Shown: piece after piece, positions 1 to 8,844 of the stretch
Layout: every line of letters begins with the position of its first letter
How positions within the stretch are numbered: the stretch's first letter is position 1
Assembly: GCF_014636775.1 (NCBI RefSeq)
Contig: NZ_BMEQ01000001.1
Span: 186,001-250,000 of the forward strand
Origin: Kocuria dechangensis
GTDB taxonomy: Bacteria > Actinomycetota > Actinomycetes > Actinomycetales > Micrococcaceae
Length of the DNA stretch: 64,000 nucleotides
Reading direction: 5' to 3'
Program-made: the position numbers and the translations under genes
The notes under the pieces: model-generated
Told to the model about the DNA's origin: nothing
The model's input: only the letters and a program-made list of their open reading frames with translations
The model's database searches: none

Positions 1-69
1 CCCGCGCGCGTCCCCCACCGTCCGCCGTCCCGTCACCTGGCCGACGCACGCGCGTGCCAAGATGGCCCC

Positions 70-1431
70 ATGCCTTCGACATCGCACGACGCCGAGCGTT
101 CCCCCGGTTCCTGGCAGGACCACGATCTGCCGCCGCTGCACGGCAACGCCGCCGGCGGGGTCGCCATCCCGGTGCGGGTGGCGGCGGCGTGGTCCTGGCG
201 GCTCATCATCATCCTCGCCGCCGTGGGGCTGCTGGGCTACATCCTGTCGACGATCACCGTGGTCATCATCCCCGTGCTCATCGCGGGGCTGCTGGCCGGG
301 CTCCTCTTCCCCCTGGTGAAGTGGCTGCGAGCCCGGCACGTCCCGGCGGGACTGGCCGCCGGCATCGCCGTCCTGTCCCTCGTCGGCGTGGTGACCGGCC
401 TCCTCGTGCTGGCCGGGCGGCAGATCGTCCTGGGCTTCGCCCAGCTCTCCGACTCGGTCGTGATCGGCACCCAGCAGCTGCTCGGCTGGCTCGAGGACGG
501 GCCCCTGAACATCAGCGCGGACAGCATCAACGAGTGGATCGACGACCTCGGCACCACGGTCCAGGACAACAGCGAGGCCATCCTGTCGGGGGCCATGTCC
601 TTCGGGTCGACCGCCGGCAACGTGCTGACGGGCATCATCATCATGCTCTTCACCCTGCTGTTCTTCCTCATGGACGGGGAGCGGATCTGGCTGTTCCTGG
701 TCCGGCTCTTCCCGGTCAGCGCGCGGCAGGCCGTCAACGGCGCCGGCCGCCGGGGCTGGACCTCGCTCGTGCAGTACGCCCGGATCCAGGGCTTCGTGGC
801 GTTCGTGGACGCCGTGGGCATCGGGGTGGGTGCCGCCCTGCTCGGGGTGCCGCTGGCGCTGCCCATCGGCATCCTGGTGTTCCTCGGCTCCTTCATCCCG
901 ATCGTCGGCGCCGTCATCACCGGCGCGGTGGCCGTGCTCGTGGCGCTGGTGGCCAACGGCTTCGGCAACGCCATGGCCATGCTGGCGGTCGTGCTGCTGG
1001 TCCAGCAGATCGAGTCCAACGCCCTCCAGCCGCTCGTGATGGGCCGGGCGGTGTCCCTGCACCCGCTGGCGGTGTTCCTGGCCGTGGCCTCCGGGACGAT
1101 CCTCTTCGGCATCGCCGGCGCCCTGTTCGCCGTGCCGGTCATGGCGTTCCTCAACACCGTGGTGCGCTACCTCGTGGGCCGGCGGTGGGCCGACGACGAC
1201 GAGATCGCGTGGCAGCCCTACTACTTCCCCTGGGAGATCAAGAAGCACGCGCGCCGGAACGAGCTGACCCGCGACCAGGTGATGGCCCAGCTCCAGCGCT
1301 TCCGCCGCACGCGCGCCAAGGAGCGGCTGCAGGCGGCCCTCAAGCGCGAGACCCGGCGTCCCCGGGAGCAGGCCCCGGCCCCGGAGGGCGGAACCGGGGG
1401 CCACGACCGGGCCCCCTCCGGCACGGACTAG
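70..1431 (+). CDS. AI-2E family transporter (TqsA/PerM-like membrane protein)
   Basis: This 453-residue polytopic membrane protein has the layout of the AI-2E exporter family. A short cytoplasmic N-terminus is followed by hydrophobic segments at roughly residues 47-95 and 97-120, a more polar stretch at about 130-175, and then a run of further membrane segments to about residue 375. The last 75 residues form a strongly basic, Arg/Lys-rich cytoplasmic tail. Family members are proposed to move autoinducer-2, ions or other small solutes; the substrate here cannot be read from sequence. The ATG at 70 lacks a Shine-Dalgarno sequence. A CAAGAT hexamer ends six nt upstream, so the mRNA may be leaderless. 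The stop codon overlaps a TAGGAT hexamer that could serve the next gene. The family call is secure; the function is not. Confidence 0.85.
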   Translation: MPSTSHDAERSPGSWQDHDLPPLHGNAAGGVAIPVRVAAAWSWRLIIILAAVGLLGYILSTITVVIIPVLIAGLLAGLLFPLVKWLRARHVPAGLAAGIAVLSLVGVVTGLLVLAGRQIVLGFAQLSDSVVIGTQQLLGWLEDGPLNISADSINEWIDDLGTTVQDNSEAILSGAMSFGSTAGNVLTGIIIMLFTLLFFLMDGERIWLFLVRLFPVSARQAVNGAGRRGWTSLVQYARIQGFVAFVDAVGIGVGAALLGVPLALPIGILVFLGSFIPIVGAVITGAVAVLVALVANGFGNAMAMLAVVLLVQQIESNALQPLVMGRAVSLHPLAVFLAVASGTILFGIAGALFAVPVMAFLNTVVRYLVGRRWADDDEIAWQPYYFPWEIKKHARRNELTRDQVMAQLQRFRRTRAKERLQAALKRETRRPREQAPAPEGGTGGHDRAPSGTD

Positions 1432-1533
1432 GATGGACACCGCGCCTGCCGTCCGCGGGCGCGCTCCCCGCGCGTCGGTCCCCGGGCGCCGACCGCGCCC
1501 GTCCCGCGCCCGCCCGGAAGAGTGAGGACCACC

Positions 1534-2781
1534 GTGAGCCTGGCCGATCTGCCCGTCCGCCTGTCCGACGTCGAGGCCGCCGCCGCGCTGCTCGAGGGCG
1601 TCACCGAGCGGACGCCCATGGCCCACTCGCGGGCGCTGTCCCGGCTCGTCGGCTCCGAGGTCAACCTCAAGGCGGAGAACCTCCAGCGCTCCGGGTCGTT
1701 CAAGGTCCGCGGCGCCTACGTGCGCATGGCCAAGCTCAGCCCGGAGGAGAAGGCCCGCGGCGTCGTCGCCGCGTCGGCCGGCAACCACGCCCAGGGCGTG
1801 GCGCTCGCCGCGGACCGGCTGGGCATCGTGGCCCGCATCTACATGCCGCGGGGCGCGGCGCTGCCGAAGGTCGCGGCCACCCAGGACCACGGGGCCGAGG
1901 TGATCCTGCACGGCTCCACGGTCGACGAGGCCCTCGCCGAGGCGCAGCGCTACGCCGAGGAGACCGGCGCCGTGATCGTCCACCCCTTCGACCACCCCGA
2001 CATCGTCGCCGGACAGGGCACCCTGGGCCTCGAGATCCTCGATCAGGTGCCCGACGTCGACACCGTCATCACCGGCGTGGGCGGCGGGGGACTGCTGGCG
2101 GGCCTGGCCGTGGCGGTGAAGGCCCGCGCGGAGCAGCTCGGCCGGCCCATCCGGGTGATCGGCGTGCAGGCGGAGAACGCGGCGGCCTACCCGCCGTCGC
2201 TGGCGGGCGACGCCCTCGTGACCCTCGAGCGGGTCTCCACGATCGCGGACGGCATCGCCGTGGGCAAGCCCGGGCAGCTGCCGTTCAGCATCATCAAGGA
2301 GCTCGCGGACGACGTCGTGACGGTCTCCGAGGACTCGCTCGCGCAGGCGCTGATCTTCCTGCTGGAGCGCAACAAGCTCGTCGTCGAGCCCGCCGGCGCG
2401 GTGGGCGTCGCCGCGCTCCTCGACGGCGCGCTGCAGAAGACCTGTCCGGACCTGGGCAACACCGTGGTGGTGCTCTCCGGCGGCAACATCGACCCCATGC
2501 TCATGCTCAAGGTGATCCAGCGCGGCCTCTCCGCCGCGGGCCGGTACATGACCATCAAGATGATGCTCACCGACCGTCCCGGCGAGCTGGCGCTGATCTC
2601 CAAGATCATCGCGATCCAGGACGCCAACGTGACGGGCGTGGACCACACCCGCATCGGCGGGTCGCTGAGCATGGGCGACGTCTCGATCACCATCGACATG
2701 GAGACCAAGGGCCACGAGCACTGCCGGCAGATCCTGCGGGCGCTCGAGGCGGAGGGGTACCACCCCGTCGTCGTGCACTGA
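1534..2781 (+). CDS. ilvA: threonine ammonia-lyase with C-terminal ACT domain
   Basis: A PLP enzyme that deaminates L-threonine to 2-oxobutanoate, the entry into isoleucine synthesis or threonine catabolism. The PLP lysine is about K57 in the SGSFKVRGAY motif, and the glycine-rich phosphate loop GGGGLLAG lies near residue 183. A single ACT-like domain covers about residues 335-415 (TDRPGELALISKIIA). One ACT domain and about 415 residues match the actinobacterial and Gram-positive form rather than the longer E. coli IlvA. The GTG at 1534 is chosen because GTGAGG lies six nt upstream. A GTG at 1522 would add four residues but falls inside that ribosome site. The gene follows the transporter by about 100 nt and ends at a strong bidirectional hairpin. 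Confidence 0.93.
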   Translation: MSLADLPVRLSDVEAAAALLEGVTERTPMAHSRALSRLVGSEVNLKAENLQRSGSFKVRGAYVRMAKLSPEEKARGVVAASAGNHAQGVALAADRLGIVARIYMPRGAALPKVAATQDHGAEVILHGSTVDEALAEAQRYAEETGAVIVHPFDHPDIVAGQGTLGLEILDQVPDVDTVITGVGGGGLLAGLAVAVKARAEQLGRPIRVIGVQAENAAAYPPSLAGDALVTLERVSTIADGIAVGKPGQLPFSIIKELADDVVTVSEDSLAQALIFLLERNKLVVEPAGAVGVAALLDGALQKTCPDLGNTVVVLSGGNIDPMLMLKVIQRGLSAAGRYMTIKMMLTDRPGELALISKIIAIQDANVTGVDHTRIGGSLSMGDVSITIDMETKGHEHCRQILRALEAEGYHPVVVH

Positions 2782-2837
2782 TCGCCCGGCCCGTGCGCCG
2801 CTCGCCCCGGTCGGCGGCGCCCTCCCCGACGACGACG

Positions 2838-2871
2838 AACGGCGCCGGTCCCCGCGGGGACCGGCGCCGTT
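2838..2871. terminator. bidirectional hairpin terminator, ilvA / greA operon
   Basis: A perfect 16-bp inverted repeat (2838-2853 pairing with 2856-2871) with a two-nt centre lies between two convergent genes. No T-run follows, as is common in high-GC actinobacteria. Confidence 0.75.
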
Positions 2872-2893
2872 CGTGCGCCCGGGCGGGCGGCCC

Positions 2894-3103
2894 TCAGCTG
2901 CGGCCGCGCGCCGTGAAGTAGGTGATGAACCCGCTGACGAACGTCGCGAACACGAAGACGTTGCGCAGGCTCCCCGGGGCCGAGGCCTCCGGGTCGCCCT
3001 GCCCCACGAAGTGCAGGACGACCGCGACGACCGCGAGCGCCCCGGTGAGCGCGATCATGGCCCAGGTCCCGGGACCGGGCCGGCGCAGCCAGTGGGTCGT
3101 CAT
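2894..3103 (-). CDS. small two-helix membrane protein downstream of greA
   Basis: A 69-residue protein with two hydrophobic helices, at about residues 14-32 and 46-63, and a short polar linker. I do not recognise a named family. The ATG (3103-3101) begins two nt after the greA stop, so it is probably translated from the greA transcript by coupling. It ends just before the shared terminator with ilvA. A membrane location is the only property that can be read. The coupling and actinobacterial codon use support a real gene. Confidence 0.65.
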   Translation of the reverse strand: MTTHWLRRPGPGTWAMIALTGALAVVAVVLHFVGQGDPEASAPGSLRNVFVFATFVSGFITYFTARGRS

Positions 3104-3105
3104 GC

Positions 3106-3609
3106 TCAGCCCTGGAAGGGCTTGGCGTCGAGGATCTTCACCGGGATCTGCTTGCCGTTGGGCGCGGTGTAGGACAGCTCGTCGCCGACCTTGTGGCCCG
3201 AGATGGCGGAGCCCATGGGCGACTTCTCGGAGAAGACCTCGAGCTCCTGGCCGGCGGCCAGGTCCTCGGCGACCTCGCGGGAGCCGATGAGGAAGGTCAT
3301 CGGCTCCCCGGCGATCTCCGCGGTGACGACCATGCCGGCCTCGACGACCCCGTCGTCCGCGGGGGCCTCGCCCACCTGGGCGTTCTCCAGGAGGGCCTTG
3401 AGGTGCGCGATCCGGCCCTCGTTCTTGCTCTGCTCCTCGCGGGCGGCGTGGTAGCCGCCGTTCTCCTTGAGGTCGCCCTCGGAGCGGGCCTGGTCGATGC
3501 GCTCCACGATCTCCTGCCGGTACGGCCCGGAGATGTGGGCGAGCTCCTTCTGCAGGCGGTCGTAGGCCTCCTGGGTCAGCCAGGCGCCGTTCTTGTTGGT
3601 GGTGGTCAC
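3106..3609 (-). CDS. greA: transcription elongation factor GreA
   Basis: A 167-residue GreA that rescues backtracked RNA polymerase by stimulating transcript cleavage. The N-terminal coiled coil carries the expected acidic tip pattern (IDQARSEGDLKENGGYHAAR), and the C-terminal FKBP-like domain ends with an ISGHKVGDELSY segment. The GTG start at 3609 follows an AGGAGAG ribosome site, and the length is normal for the family. A longer reading upstream is excluded because it crosses a terminator-like hairpin and has no homology. The neighbours DUF4307 and mca match the mycobacterial order. A possible regulatory leader lies upstream (see the hairpin at 3714-3731). Confidence 0.96.
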   Translation of the reverse strand: MTTTNKNGAWLTQEAYDRLQKELAHISGPYRQEIVERIDQARSEGDLKENGGYHAAREEQSKNEGRIAHLKALLENAQVGEAPADDGVVEAGMVVTAEIAGEPMTFLIGSREVAEDLAAGQELEVFSEKSPMGSAISGHKVGDELSYTAPNGKQIPVKILDAKPFQG

Positions 3610-3713
3610 GATCTCTCCTCGGTGGACGGTCTGCCGGCCCTGCGGGTGGTCCGGGAAGCGGCCGGCTCGACGGCCGGGGCCGTCGACGGTGCGGGGGTCC
3701 GCAAACACAAAGA

Positions 3714-3731
3714 CCCCGCCCGGGGGCGGGG
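3714..3731 (-). terminator. intrinsic terminator or greA leader attenuator
   Basis: Read on the minus strand, an 8-bp all-GC stem with a two-nt loop is followed directly by TCTTTGTGTTTG. This is the only terminator in the window with a clear U-rich tail. It lies about 75 nt after the DUF4307 stop and about 105 nt before the greA start, downstream of a possible greA promoter. Confidence 0.7.
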
Positions 3732-3745
3732 AGTTCTGGTACCCA

Positions 3746-3774
3746 AGTCTAGGCGCGGCCGTCGGCAACCCCAA
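3746..3774 (-). promoter_or_regulatory. candidate greA promoter
   Basis: On the minus strand TTGGGG (3774-3769) and TAGACT (3751-3746) are separated by 17 nt. Transcription would start near 3739, just upstream of the terminator-like hairpin. Confidence 0.45.
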
Positions 3775-3805
3775 AGAATCATGACGGCGCGGCCCCGGGG
3801 CGCGC

Positions 3806-4243
3806 TCACTCCTCGACCTTCTCCACCCAGCAGGAGTCGACGACGGCGGTGGTCGCGAGGTTCGTCGTGCGCAGCGCCACCCGGTGGGAACTGGTCCGGC
3901 CGTCGCTCAGCAGCTCCTCCGGGACGGCGCCGACGGTGACCTCCTTCCACCCCACCACGGCGTACTCCTCGTTGAGGGCGCGCACCGCGCAGGTGACGAC
4001 GTCCCCGGGGCGCTTGGTGAGGTCGAAGTCCGCGGTGGCCTGCGTCTCGGAGACGATCTGGAAGCCGACGTCCTTGAACGTGGGCGCCGAGCTCTGGGCG
4101 GTGACCACCCACACGATGAAGACGGCGGACACGAGGGTGGCCGCCAGGAGGATGCCGAGCCACCCGCGCGGGCCGATCCGCCGGGTGCGGGCCGGGGCGC
4201 CGTAGCGGTTCCGGAGCAGGTCTGGGGTGGCTTCGGTGGACAC
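3806..4243 (-). CDS. DUF4307 family membrane-anchored protein
   Basis: A 145-residue protein with a basic N-terminus, one membrane helix at about residues 27-49, and an extracytoplasmic beta-rich domain. That domain has conserved features of actinobacterial DUF4307 proteins (TADFDLTK, TCAVRALN, VDSCWVE); two cysteines, in TCAV and DSCW, could form a disulfide. Its function is unknown. It is divergent from mca and upstream of greA, the arrangement seen at Rv1080c-Rv1082 in mycobacteria, which supports the family call. Transcription probably ends at the hairpin at 3714-3731. Confidence 0.85.
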   Translation of the reverse strand: MSTEATPDLLRNRYGAPARTRRIGPRGWLGILLAATLVSAVFIVWVVTAQSSAPTFKDVGFQIVSETQATADFDLTKRPGDVVTCAVRALNEEYAVVGWKEVTVGAVPEELLSDGRTSSHRVALRTTNLATTAVVDSCWVEKVEE

Positions 4244-4354
4244 GGCGGCCTCGGGTCTCGGGGGCAGGGGACGGCGCCGGGCCCGGCAGCCGCCCGACCA
4301 CTGTAGCCGAGGCCCCTGGGAGCATGCCGGGGACGGGGGACCGCGCCGGACGCG

Positions 4355-4360
4355 TAAAAT
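4355..4360 (+). promoter_or_regulatory. candidate -10 element for mca
   Basis: TAAAAT matches the consensus -10 at five of six bases in an otherwise GC-rich gap and would give a leader of about 60 nt. No good -35 is visible. Confidence 0.4.
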
Positions 4361-4428
4361 GATGGACGGCCCGTGCCCGCACCGGCCGTGCCCCGCCGTT
4401 CCCGACCGTTCCCGAGAGGACCTCCCGA

Positions 4429-5325
4429 GTGACCTCCCTGTCAGAGATGCGCCTGCTGGCCGTCCACGCCCACCCCGACGACGAGTCGAGCAAGGGCGCC
4501 GCGACCATGGCCCACTACGTCCGGCAGGGGGTCGAGGTCGTGGTGGCCACGTGCACCGGCGGCGAACGGGGGTCGATCCTCAACGCGGAGATGGACGGGA
4601 ACGCCCATGCCGAGCGCGACCTGGCGGGGCTGCGCCGGCACGAGATGGCCCGGGCGGCCGCCGCCCTGGGCATCCGCCACCGCTGGCTGGGCTTCGCGGA
4701 CTCCGGTCTGCCCGAGGGCGACCCGCTGCCGCCGCTGCCGTGGGGCTGCTTCGCCCTGCAGCCGCTCGAGCGCGCCGCCGCGCCGCTGGTGCGCCTGGTC
4801 CGCGAGTTCCGCCCGCACGTGGTCCTCACCTACGACGAGAACGGCGGCTACCCGCACCCCGACCACATCCAGACGCACAACGTCTCCGTCGAGGCGTTCC
4901 GGGCCGCGGGCGACCCCGCTCGCTACCCCGGGCTCGGGGACCCGTGGACGCCGCTGAAGCTCTACTACGACCGCGCGTTCAACGTGGAGCGCTTCGTCGC
5001 CCTGCACGAGGCCCTCGAGGAGCGAGGACTCCAGTCCCCGTACGCCGCGCGGATCGCCGCCCAGCAGGAGAGCGACCCGGAGGGCCACCGCCCGCCGGTG
5101 GCCCGCCACGAGACCACCACCAGGATCGAGTGCCCGCACACCTTCCCCCACCGGGACGAGGCCCTGCGCAGCCACCGCACCCAGGTCGCTCCGGACGGCA
5201 TGTTCTTCGCCGTGTCCGCCGAGCTGCAGGCCGAGGTGTGGCCCTGGGAGGACTACGTCCTGGCCGACTCCCGCGTGCGCACGAGCCTGCCGGAGACCGA
5301 CCTGTTCGCCGGGATCGTGGGCTGA
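4429..5325 (+). CDS. mca: mycothiol S-conjugate amidase Mca
   Basis: A 298-residue zinc amidase of the PIG-L/LmbE fold that cleaves mycothiol S-conjugates, releasing a mercapturic acid for export and glucosaminyl-inositol for recycling. The HAHPDDESSKG motif at about residues 13-23 and the HPDHIQTH motif near 143 supply the metal ligands and the catalytic Asp. The long CTGGERGSILN segment separates Mca/MshB from other PIG-L proteins. Length and context (DUF4307, greA) favour Mca over MshB. The GTG start at 4429 has GAGAGGA eight nt upstream. Its presence implies that the organism makes mycothiol. Confidence 0.93.
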   Translation: MTSLSEMRLLAVHAHPDDESSKGAATMAHYVRQGVEVVVATCTGGERGSILNAEMDGNAHAERDLAGLRRHEMARAAAALGIRHRWLGFADSGLPEGDPLPPLPWGCFALQPLERAAAPLVRLVREFRPHVVLTYDENGGYPHPDHIQTHNVSVEAFRAAGDPARYPGLGDPWTPLKLYYDRAFNVERFVALHEALEERGLQSPYAARIAAQQESDPEGHRPPVARHETTTRIECPHTFPHRDEALRSHRTQVAPDGMFFAVSAELQAEVWPWEDYVLADSRVRTSLPETDLFAGIVG

Positions 5326-5342
5326 CCGAGGAGATGACCACC

Positions 5343-5729
5343 GTGCTGACCACCCTGAACAGCGCCACGGGCATGCTGGGCCTGCTGCCTGCGATCGCCC
5401 CCAACCCGATCGACGAGGGGACGCTCAGGCCCGGCCTCGACCCGAGCCAGGTGACCCCCGGGCTGATCGGCTTCCTCATGACCCTGTTCCTGGCCGTGGT
5501 CGTGATCCTGCTCTTCCTGGACTTCAACCGCCGCAACCGGCGGCTGCGCTACCGTGCCGAGTACGCCGAGCGCCGGGCCGCCGAGGAGCGGACGGCCGGT
5601 GGGACCGTGCCGGACCGGAGGACCGGCCCGCAGGACGCCTCCGACAGCGCCCGCGCCGCCACGGCCGGCCGTGCCGAGGACGGCGCCGCGCCGTCGTCGG
5701 GGACCGACGAGCGGAGCGGCCCCCGCTGA
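5343..5729 (+). CDS. small membrane protein between mca and the DUF255 gene
   Basis: About 128 residues with a short N-terminal segment, one membrane helix at about residues 40-60 (LIGFLMTLFLAVVVILLFL), and a basic then Ala/Gly/Thr-rich cytoplasmic tail. Mycobacteria carry a similar small hypothetical protein (Rv1083) at the same place between mca and the thioredoxin-fold gene. GTG at 5343 is preferred because GAGGAG lies nine nt upstream. An in-frame ATG at 5334 abuts that ribosome site with no spacer. It follows mca by 17 nt and is probably co-transcribed. The function is unknown. Confidence 0.75.
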   Translation: MLTTLNSATGMLGLLPAIAPNPIDEGTLRPGLDPSQVTPGLIGFLMTLFLAVVVILLFLDFNRRNRRLRYRAEYAERRAAEERTAGGTVPDRRTGPQDASDSARAATAGRAEDGAAPSSGTDERSGPR

Positions 5730-5785
5730 CCGACCGGGGCCCCGGCGGGGCCCGCGTGCAGGACCCGAGCCCGAAGGAGCGCCCC

Positions 5786-7906
5786 GTGCCCAACCGCCTG
5801 ACCGGACAGTCCTCCGCGTACCTGCGCCAGCACGCGGACAACCCCGTGGACTGGCAGCCCTTCGACGACGCCGCGTTCGCCGAGGCCGCCCGCCGGGACG
5901 TCCCCGTCTTCCTCTCCGTGGGCTACGCCGCGTGCCACTGGTGCCACGTCATGGCCCACGAGTCCTTCGAGGACCCCGGGACCGGGGCGTACCTCAACGA
6001 GCACTTCGTGCCCGTCAAGGTGGACCGCGAGGAGCGCCCCGACGTGGACGCCGTCTACATGGCCGCCACGCAGCTGATCACCCGTCAGGGAGGGTGGCCC
6101 ATGAGCGTGTTCCTCACGCCGGACGGGCGCGCCTTCCACGCCGGCACCTACTTCCCGCCGCGGCCCGCCCCGGGCATGCCGTCCTTCCGCCAGGTGCTCG
6201 AGGCCGTGGCGCAGGCGTGGGCGCAGCGCCGGCCGGAGCTGGAGCGGGCGGCGGACGAGGTCGCCCGCGCGATCGCAGGGCAGGCGGAGGACCTGCGCGC
6301 GGCCCTGGGCGCGGTCGACGCCCCGGCGGTCGAGGTCCCCGCGGACGGCCTCCCCGCCGACGACGAGGTGTCCGGCCTGCTGGCCGCCGCGCTGGACGCG
6401 CTGCTCGGGGACGAGGACCCGCAGCACGGCGGCTTCGGCGGCGCCCCGAAGTTCCCTCCGTCCACCGTCCTGCCCCTGCTCGAGCGCGTCGCCGCGGGCC
6501 GGGACCCGCGGAGCGCCGACCGGGCGCGCGGGCTGCTGGTGCGCACCCTCGACGCGATGCGCGGCTCGGCGCTGCTCGACCACGTGGCCGGCGGCTTCTA
6601 CCGGTACTCCGTGACCCGCGAGTGGTCGCTGCCGCACTACGAGAAGATGCTCTACGACAACGCCCAGCTGCTGCGCGCCTGTGCGCGCGCCGCCGCCCGC
6701 GAACCGGGCCGCGGCTACGACCGCACGGCCGCGGACACCGCGGGCTTCCTGCTGCGGGAGCTGCGCCTGCCGGGCGGGGCGTTCGCCTCCTCCCTGGACG
6801 CCGACACCCCCTCCGACGACGGCGACGTGCACAGCGGCGAGGGCGCGTTCTACGTCTGGACCCGCACCGAGCTGCGGGACGTGCTCGGCCCCGAGCGCGG
6901 GGCCGCGGTCGCCGACCTCATGGGCGTGGCCGCCGGCCGGGCCCAGCCGCTGCACCCGGGGCGCGTGCTGGACGAGGACGAGCAGGCGCTGTGGGACGGG
7001 GCGCGCCCGGAGCTGGCCGCGGCCCGTGCCCGCCGCCGGGCGCCGGCCCGCGACGACAAGGTCGTGGCGGGCTGGAACGGGATGGCCGTGGCCGCGCTCG
7101 CGGAGGCCGGCGCCCTGCTCGGGGACCCCGCGCTGCTGCTCGCGGCCGAGCAGGCCGCCGGCCACCTCTGGGACGTCCACTGGGACGGCGGCCGCCGGCG
7201 GCTGGCCCGCACCAGCCACGAGGGCTCGGCCGCGTCGTCGATCGAGGGCCTGCTGGAGGACTACGCGATGGTCGCCGAGGGGTTCCTGGTCCTCTACCGG
7301 GCCGGCGCGCCCGCCGTCTGGGCCGCTCGGGCACGGGAGATCGCCGAGGTCGCGGGGGAGCGGTTCTCCCACGCCGGCCCGGGCGGGGGCGCCGACCGCG
7401 TCTGGTCGGACCTCGCGGACGTGCCCGCCCCGCTGCTCGCGGCCGGGAGCACCGGGCGGGCCGACCCCCTCGACGACGTCACGCCGGCGGGCACCGCCGT
7501 GCACGCCGCGGTGCTCCTGGACCTGTGTGCCCTCGACGAGGACGAGCGCTGGGCGGCGCTCGTGCCCCCGCTGCTCGGACCGCTGGAGCTGCTGGCGCGG
7601 CGCGCGCCGCGCAGCGCGGGGTGGGCGCTGACCGTGCGCGCGGCCCTGGCCGAGGCCCCGGCCCACGTGGTGCTCGCGGGCGGGACGGCCGAGGACAAGC
7701 TCGAGGCGCGGCGGGCCGTGGGCGCGGGAGCCGTGCTGGACACCTGGGTCGTGGACGCCGACGACCCGGACGCGCCCGGCGCCGCCCGCGGCAAGGACGC
7801 CCTCGGCGGGCGGTTCACGGTCCACGTGTGCCGGGACTTCGCCTGCCGGGCCCCGGTGCACTCGGTGGCCGAGCTCGAGCAGCAGCTGCGGGGCGTCAGC
7901 GGCTGA
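5786..7906 (+). CDS. DUF255 thioredoxin-domain protein (YyaL family)
   Basis: A 706-residue protein of the YyaL/spermatogenesis-associated 20 family. The N-terminal thioredoxin-like DUF255 domain (about residues 1-165) has the CHWC pair at C50 and C53. The remainder is the six-hairpin glycosidase-like region, including GGFGGAPKFPP and HYEKMLYDNAQLL. It was once proposed to be a highly conserved thioredoxin-fold enzyme, but no reaction is established. GTG at 5786 is chosen because AAGGAG lies six nt upstream; a GTG at 5756 has no ribosome site. The 3-prime end overlaps the convergent hemolysin III gene by 11 nt. The order mca, small protein, DUF255 matches Rv1082-Rv1084. Confidence 0.9.
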   Translation: MPNRLTGQSSAYLRQHADNPVDWQPFDDAAFAEAARRDVPVFLSVGYAACHWCHVMAHESFEDPGTGAYLNEHFVPVKVDREERPDVDAVYMAATQLITRQGGWPMSVFLTPDGRAFHAGTYFPPRPAPGMPSFRQVLEAVAQAWAQRRPELERAADEVARAIAGQAEDLRAALGAVDAPAVEVPADGLPADDEVSGLLAAALDALLGDEDPQHGGFGGAPKFPPSTVLPLLERVAAGRDPRSADRARGLLVRTLDAMRGSALLDHVAGGFYRYSVTREWSLPHYEKMLYDNAQLLRACARAAAREPGRGYDRTAADTAGFLLRELRLPGGAFASSLDADTPSDDGDVHSGEGAFYVWTRTELRDVLGPERGAAVADLMGVAAGRAQPLHPGRVLDEDEQALWDGARPELAAARARRRAPARDDKVVAGWNGMAVAALAEAGALLGDPALLLAAEQAAGHLWDVHWDGGRRRLARTSHEGSAASSIEGLLEDYAMVAEGFLVLYRAGAPAVWAARAREIAEVAGERFSHAGPGGGADRVWSDLADVPAPLLAAGSTGRADPLDDVTPAGTAVHAAVLLDLCALDEDERWAALVPPLLGPLELLARRAPRSAGWALTVRAALAEAPAHVVLAGGTAEDKLEARRAVGAGAVLDTWVVDADDPDAPGAARGKDALGGRFTVHVCRDFACRAPVHSVAELEQQLRGVSG

Positions 7907-8606
7907 GCACCGCGATCAGGATCGCGACGTAGTGCAGCAGGAACCCCACGACCGTGAAGGCGTGGAAGACCTCGTGGAAGCTGAACAGCTCGGGCAGCAG
8001 GCGGGGCCGCTTCGTGCCGTAGACCACGGCGCCGGTGATGTAGGCGGCGCCGCCGGCGGCCGTCAGCGCCGCCGCCGCGGGGCTGGTCTGCCAGAACTGG
8101 GGGAGGTAGAAGGCCGCCAGGCACCCCATCACCACGTACAGCGGCGTGTAGAGCCAGCGCGGGGCGAGGGTCCACAGGAGCCGGAACAGCACGAGGCCCG
8201 CGGCGCAGGACCAGATCACCGTCAGCAGCAGCTGCGACTGCCCCGCCGGCAGCAGGGCGACGGCCAGCGGGGTGTAGGTCCCGGCGATCAGCAGCGCGAT
8301 GTTGGAGTGGTCCATCCGGCGCAGCACCATGTGCAGCTTCCGGGGCCAGTAGGCCCGGTGGTAGATCGCCGACACGCCGAACAGCAGGATCCCGGTCACG
8401 CCGTACACGGCCGTGGCGATCCGCAGCTCCGTGGTGGGGGCCACGACGATCGCCACGAGCCCCAGGACGACGACGACGGGCGTGAAGCCGGCGTGGATCC
8501 ACCCCCGCCACGCGGGCTTGCGCTCGAGGAGGTCCTCGACCCGCTGCTCGACCGCGTCCCCGAACTCCTCCGCGGCCGGTCCGAGCCCGCCCGGCGTGTC
8601 CTCCAT
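7896..8606 (-). CDS. hemolysin III / TrhA (PAQR-like) membrane protein
   Basis: A 236-residue protein with about seven membrane segments. It carries the family histidines in the SAIYHR motif (third segment) and in FSFHEVFHAFTVVG near the C-terminus, which in PAQR-like proteins suggests a metal-dependent hydrolase site. The hemolysin name is historical. The ATG at 8606 is preferred: upstream in-frame sequence is Arg-rich and not conserved-looking, and GAGG precedes this ATG. It is convergent with and overlaps the DUF255 gene, and is divergent from the prenyltransferase gene, as in Rv1085c-Rv1086. Confidence 0.88.
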   Translation of the reverse strand: MEDTPGGLGPAAEEFGDAVEQRVEDLLERKPAWRGWIHAGFTPVVVVLGLVAIVVAPTTELRIATAVYGVTGILLFGVSAIYHRAYWPRKLHMVLRRMDHSNIALLIAGTYTPLAVALLPAGQSQLLLTVIWSCAAGLVLFRLLWTLAPRWLYTPLYVVMGCLAAFYLPQFWQTSPAAAALTAAGGAAYITGAVVYGTKRPRLLPELFSFHEVFHAFTVVGFLLHYVAILIAVLSR

Positions 8607-8844
8607 CGTGTCCGTCCTCGTCTCCCGTGCGCGTCTGCGGCGCGAAGTCCTGCCAGGCGCCACACCGGGTAGTTTAGGAGGAGTCCCCGACCGCCCGCTG
8701 GGCGCCGGCTGCCCCTGCCCGGGGCACCGGAGCACCGGCCCGCGGCGCCGTCCACCGCGGCACCGGCGCCACGGCCGGGGGCACCCCTGACGGCACCATC
8801 CCGCGGCGACCGCCGCACGATCCGAAGCACGGGAGGAACCACCG

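Noticed and set aside
54-2921. Very long open frames overlapping known genes, such as 54-2921, 4227-5729 and 30954-33929
   Set aside because: They are shadow frames caused by high GC and lack of stop codons. Their translations are Arg/Gly/Pro/Ala-rich and overlap genes with clear family motifs.
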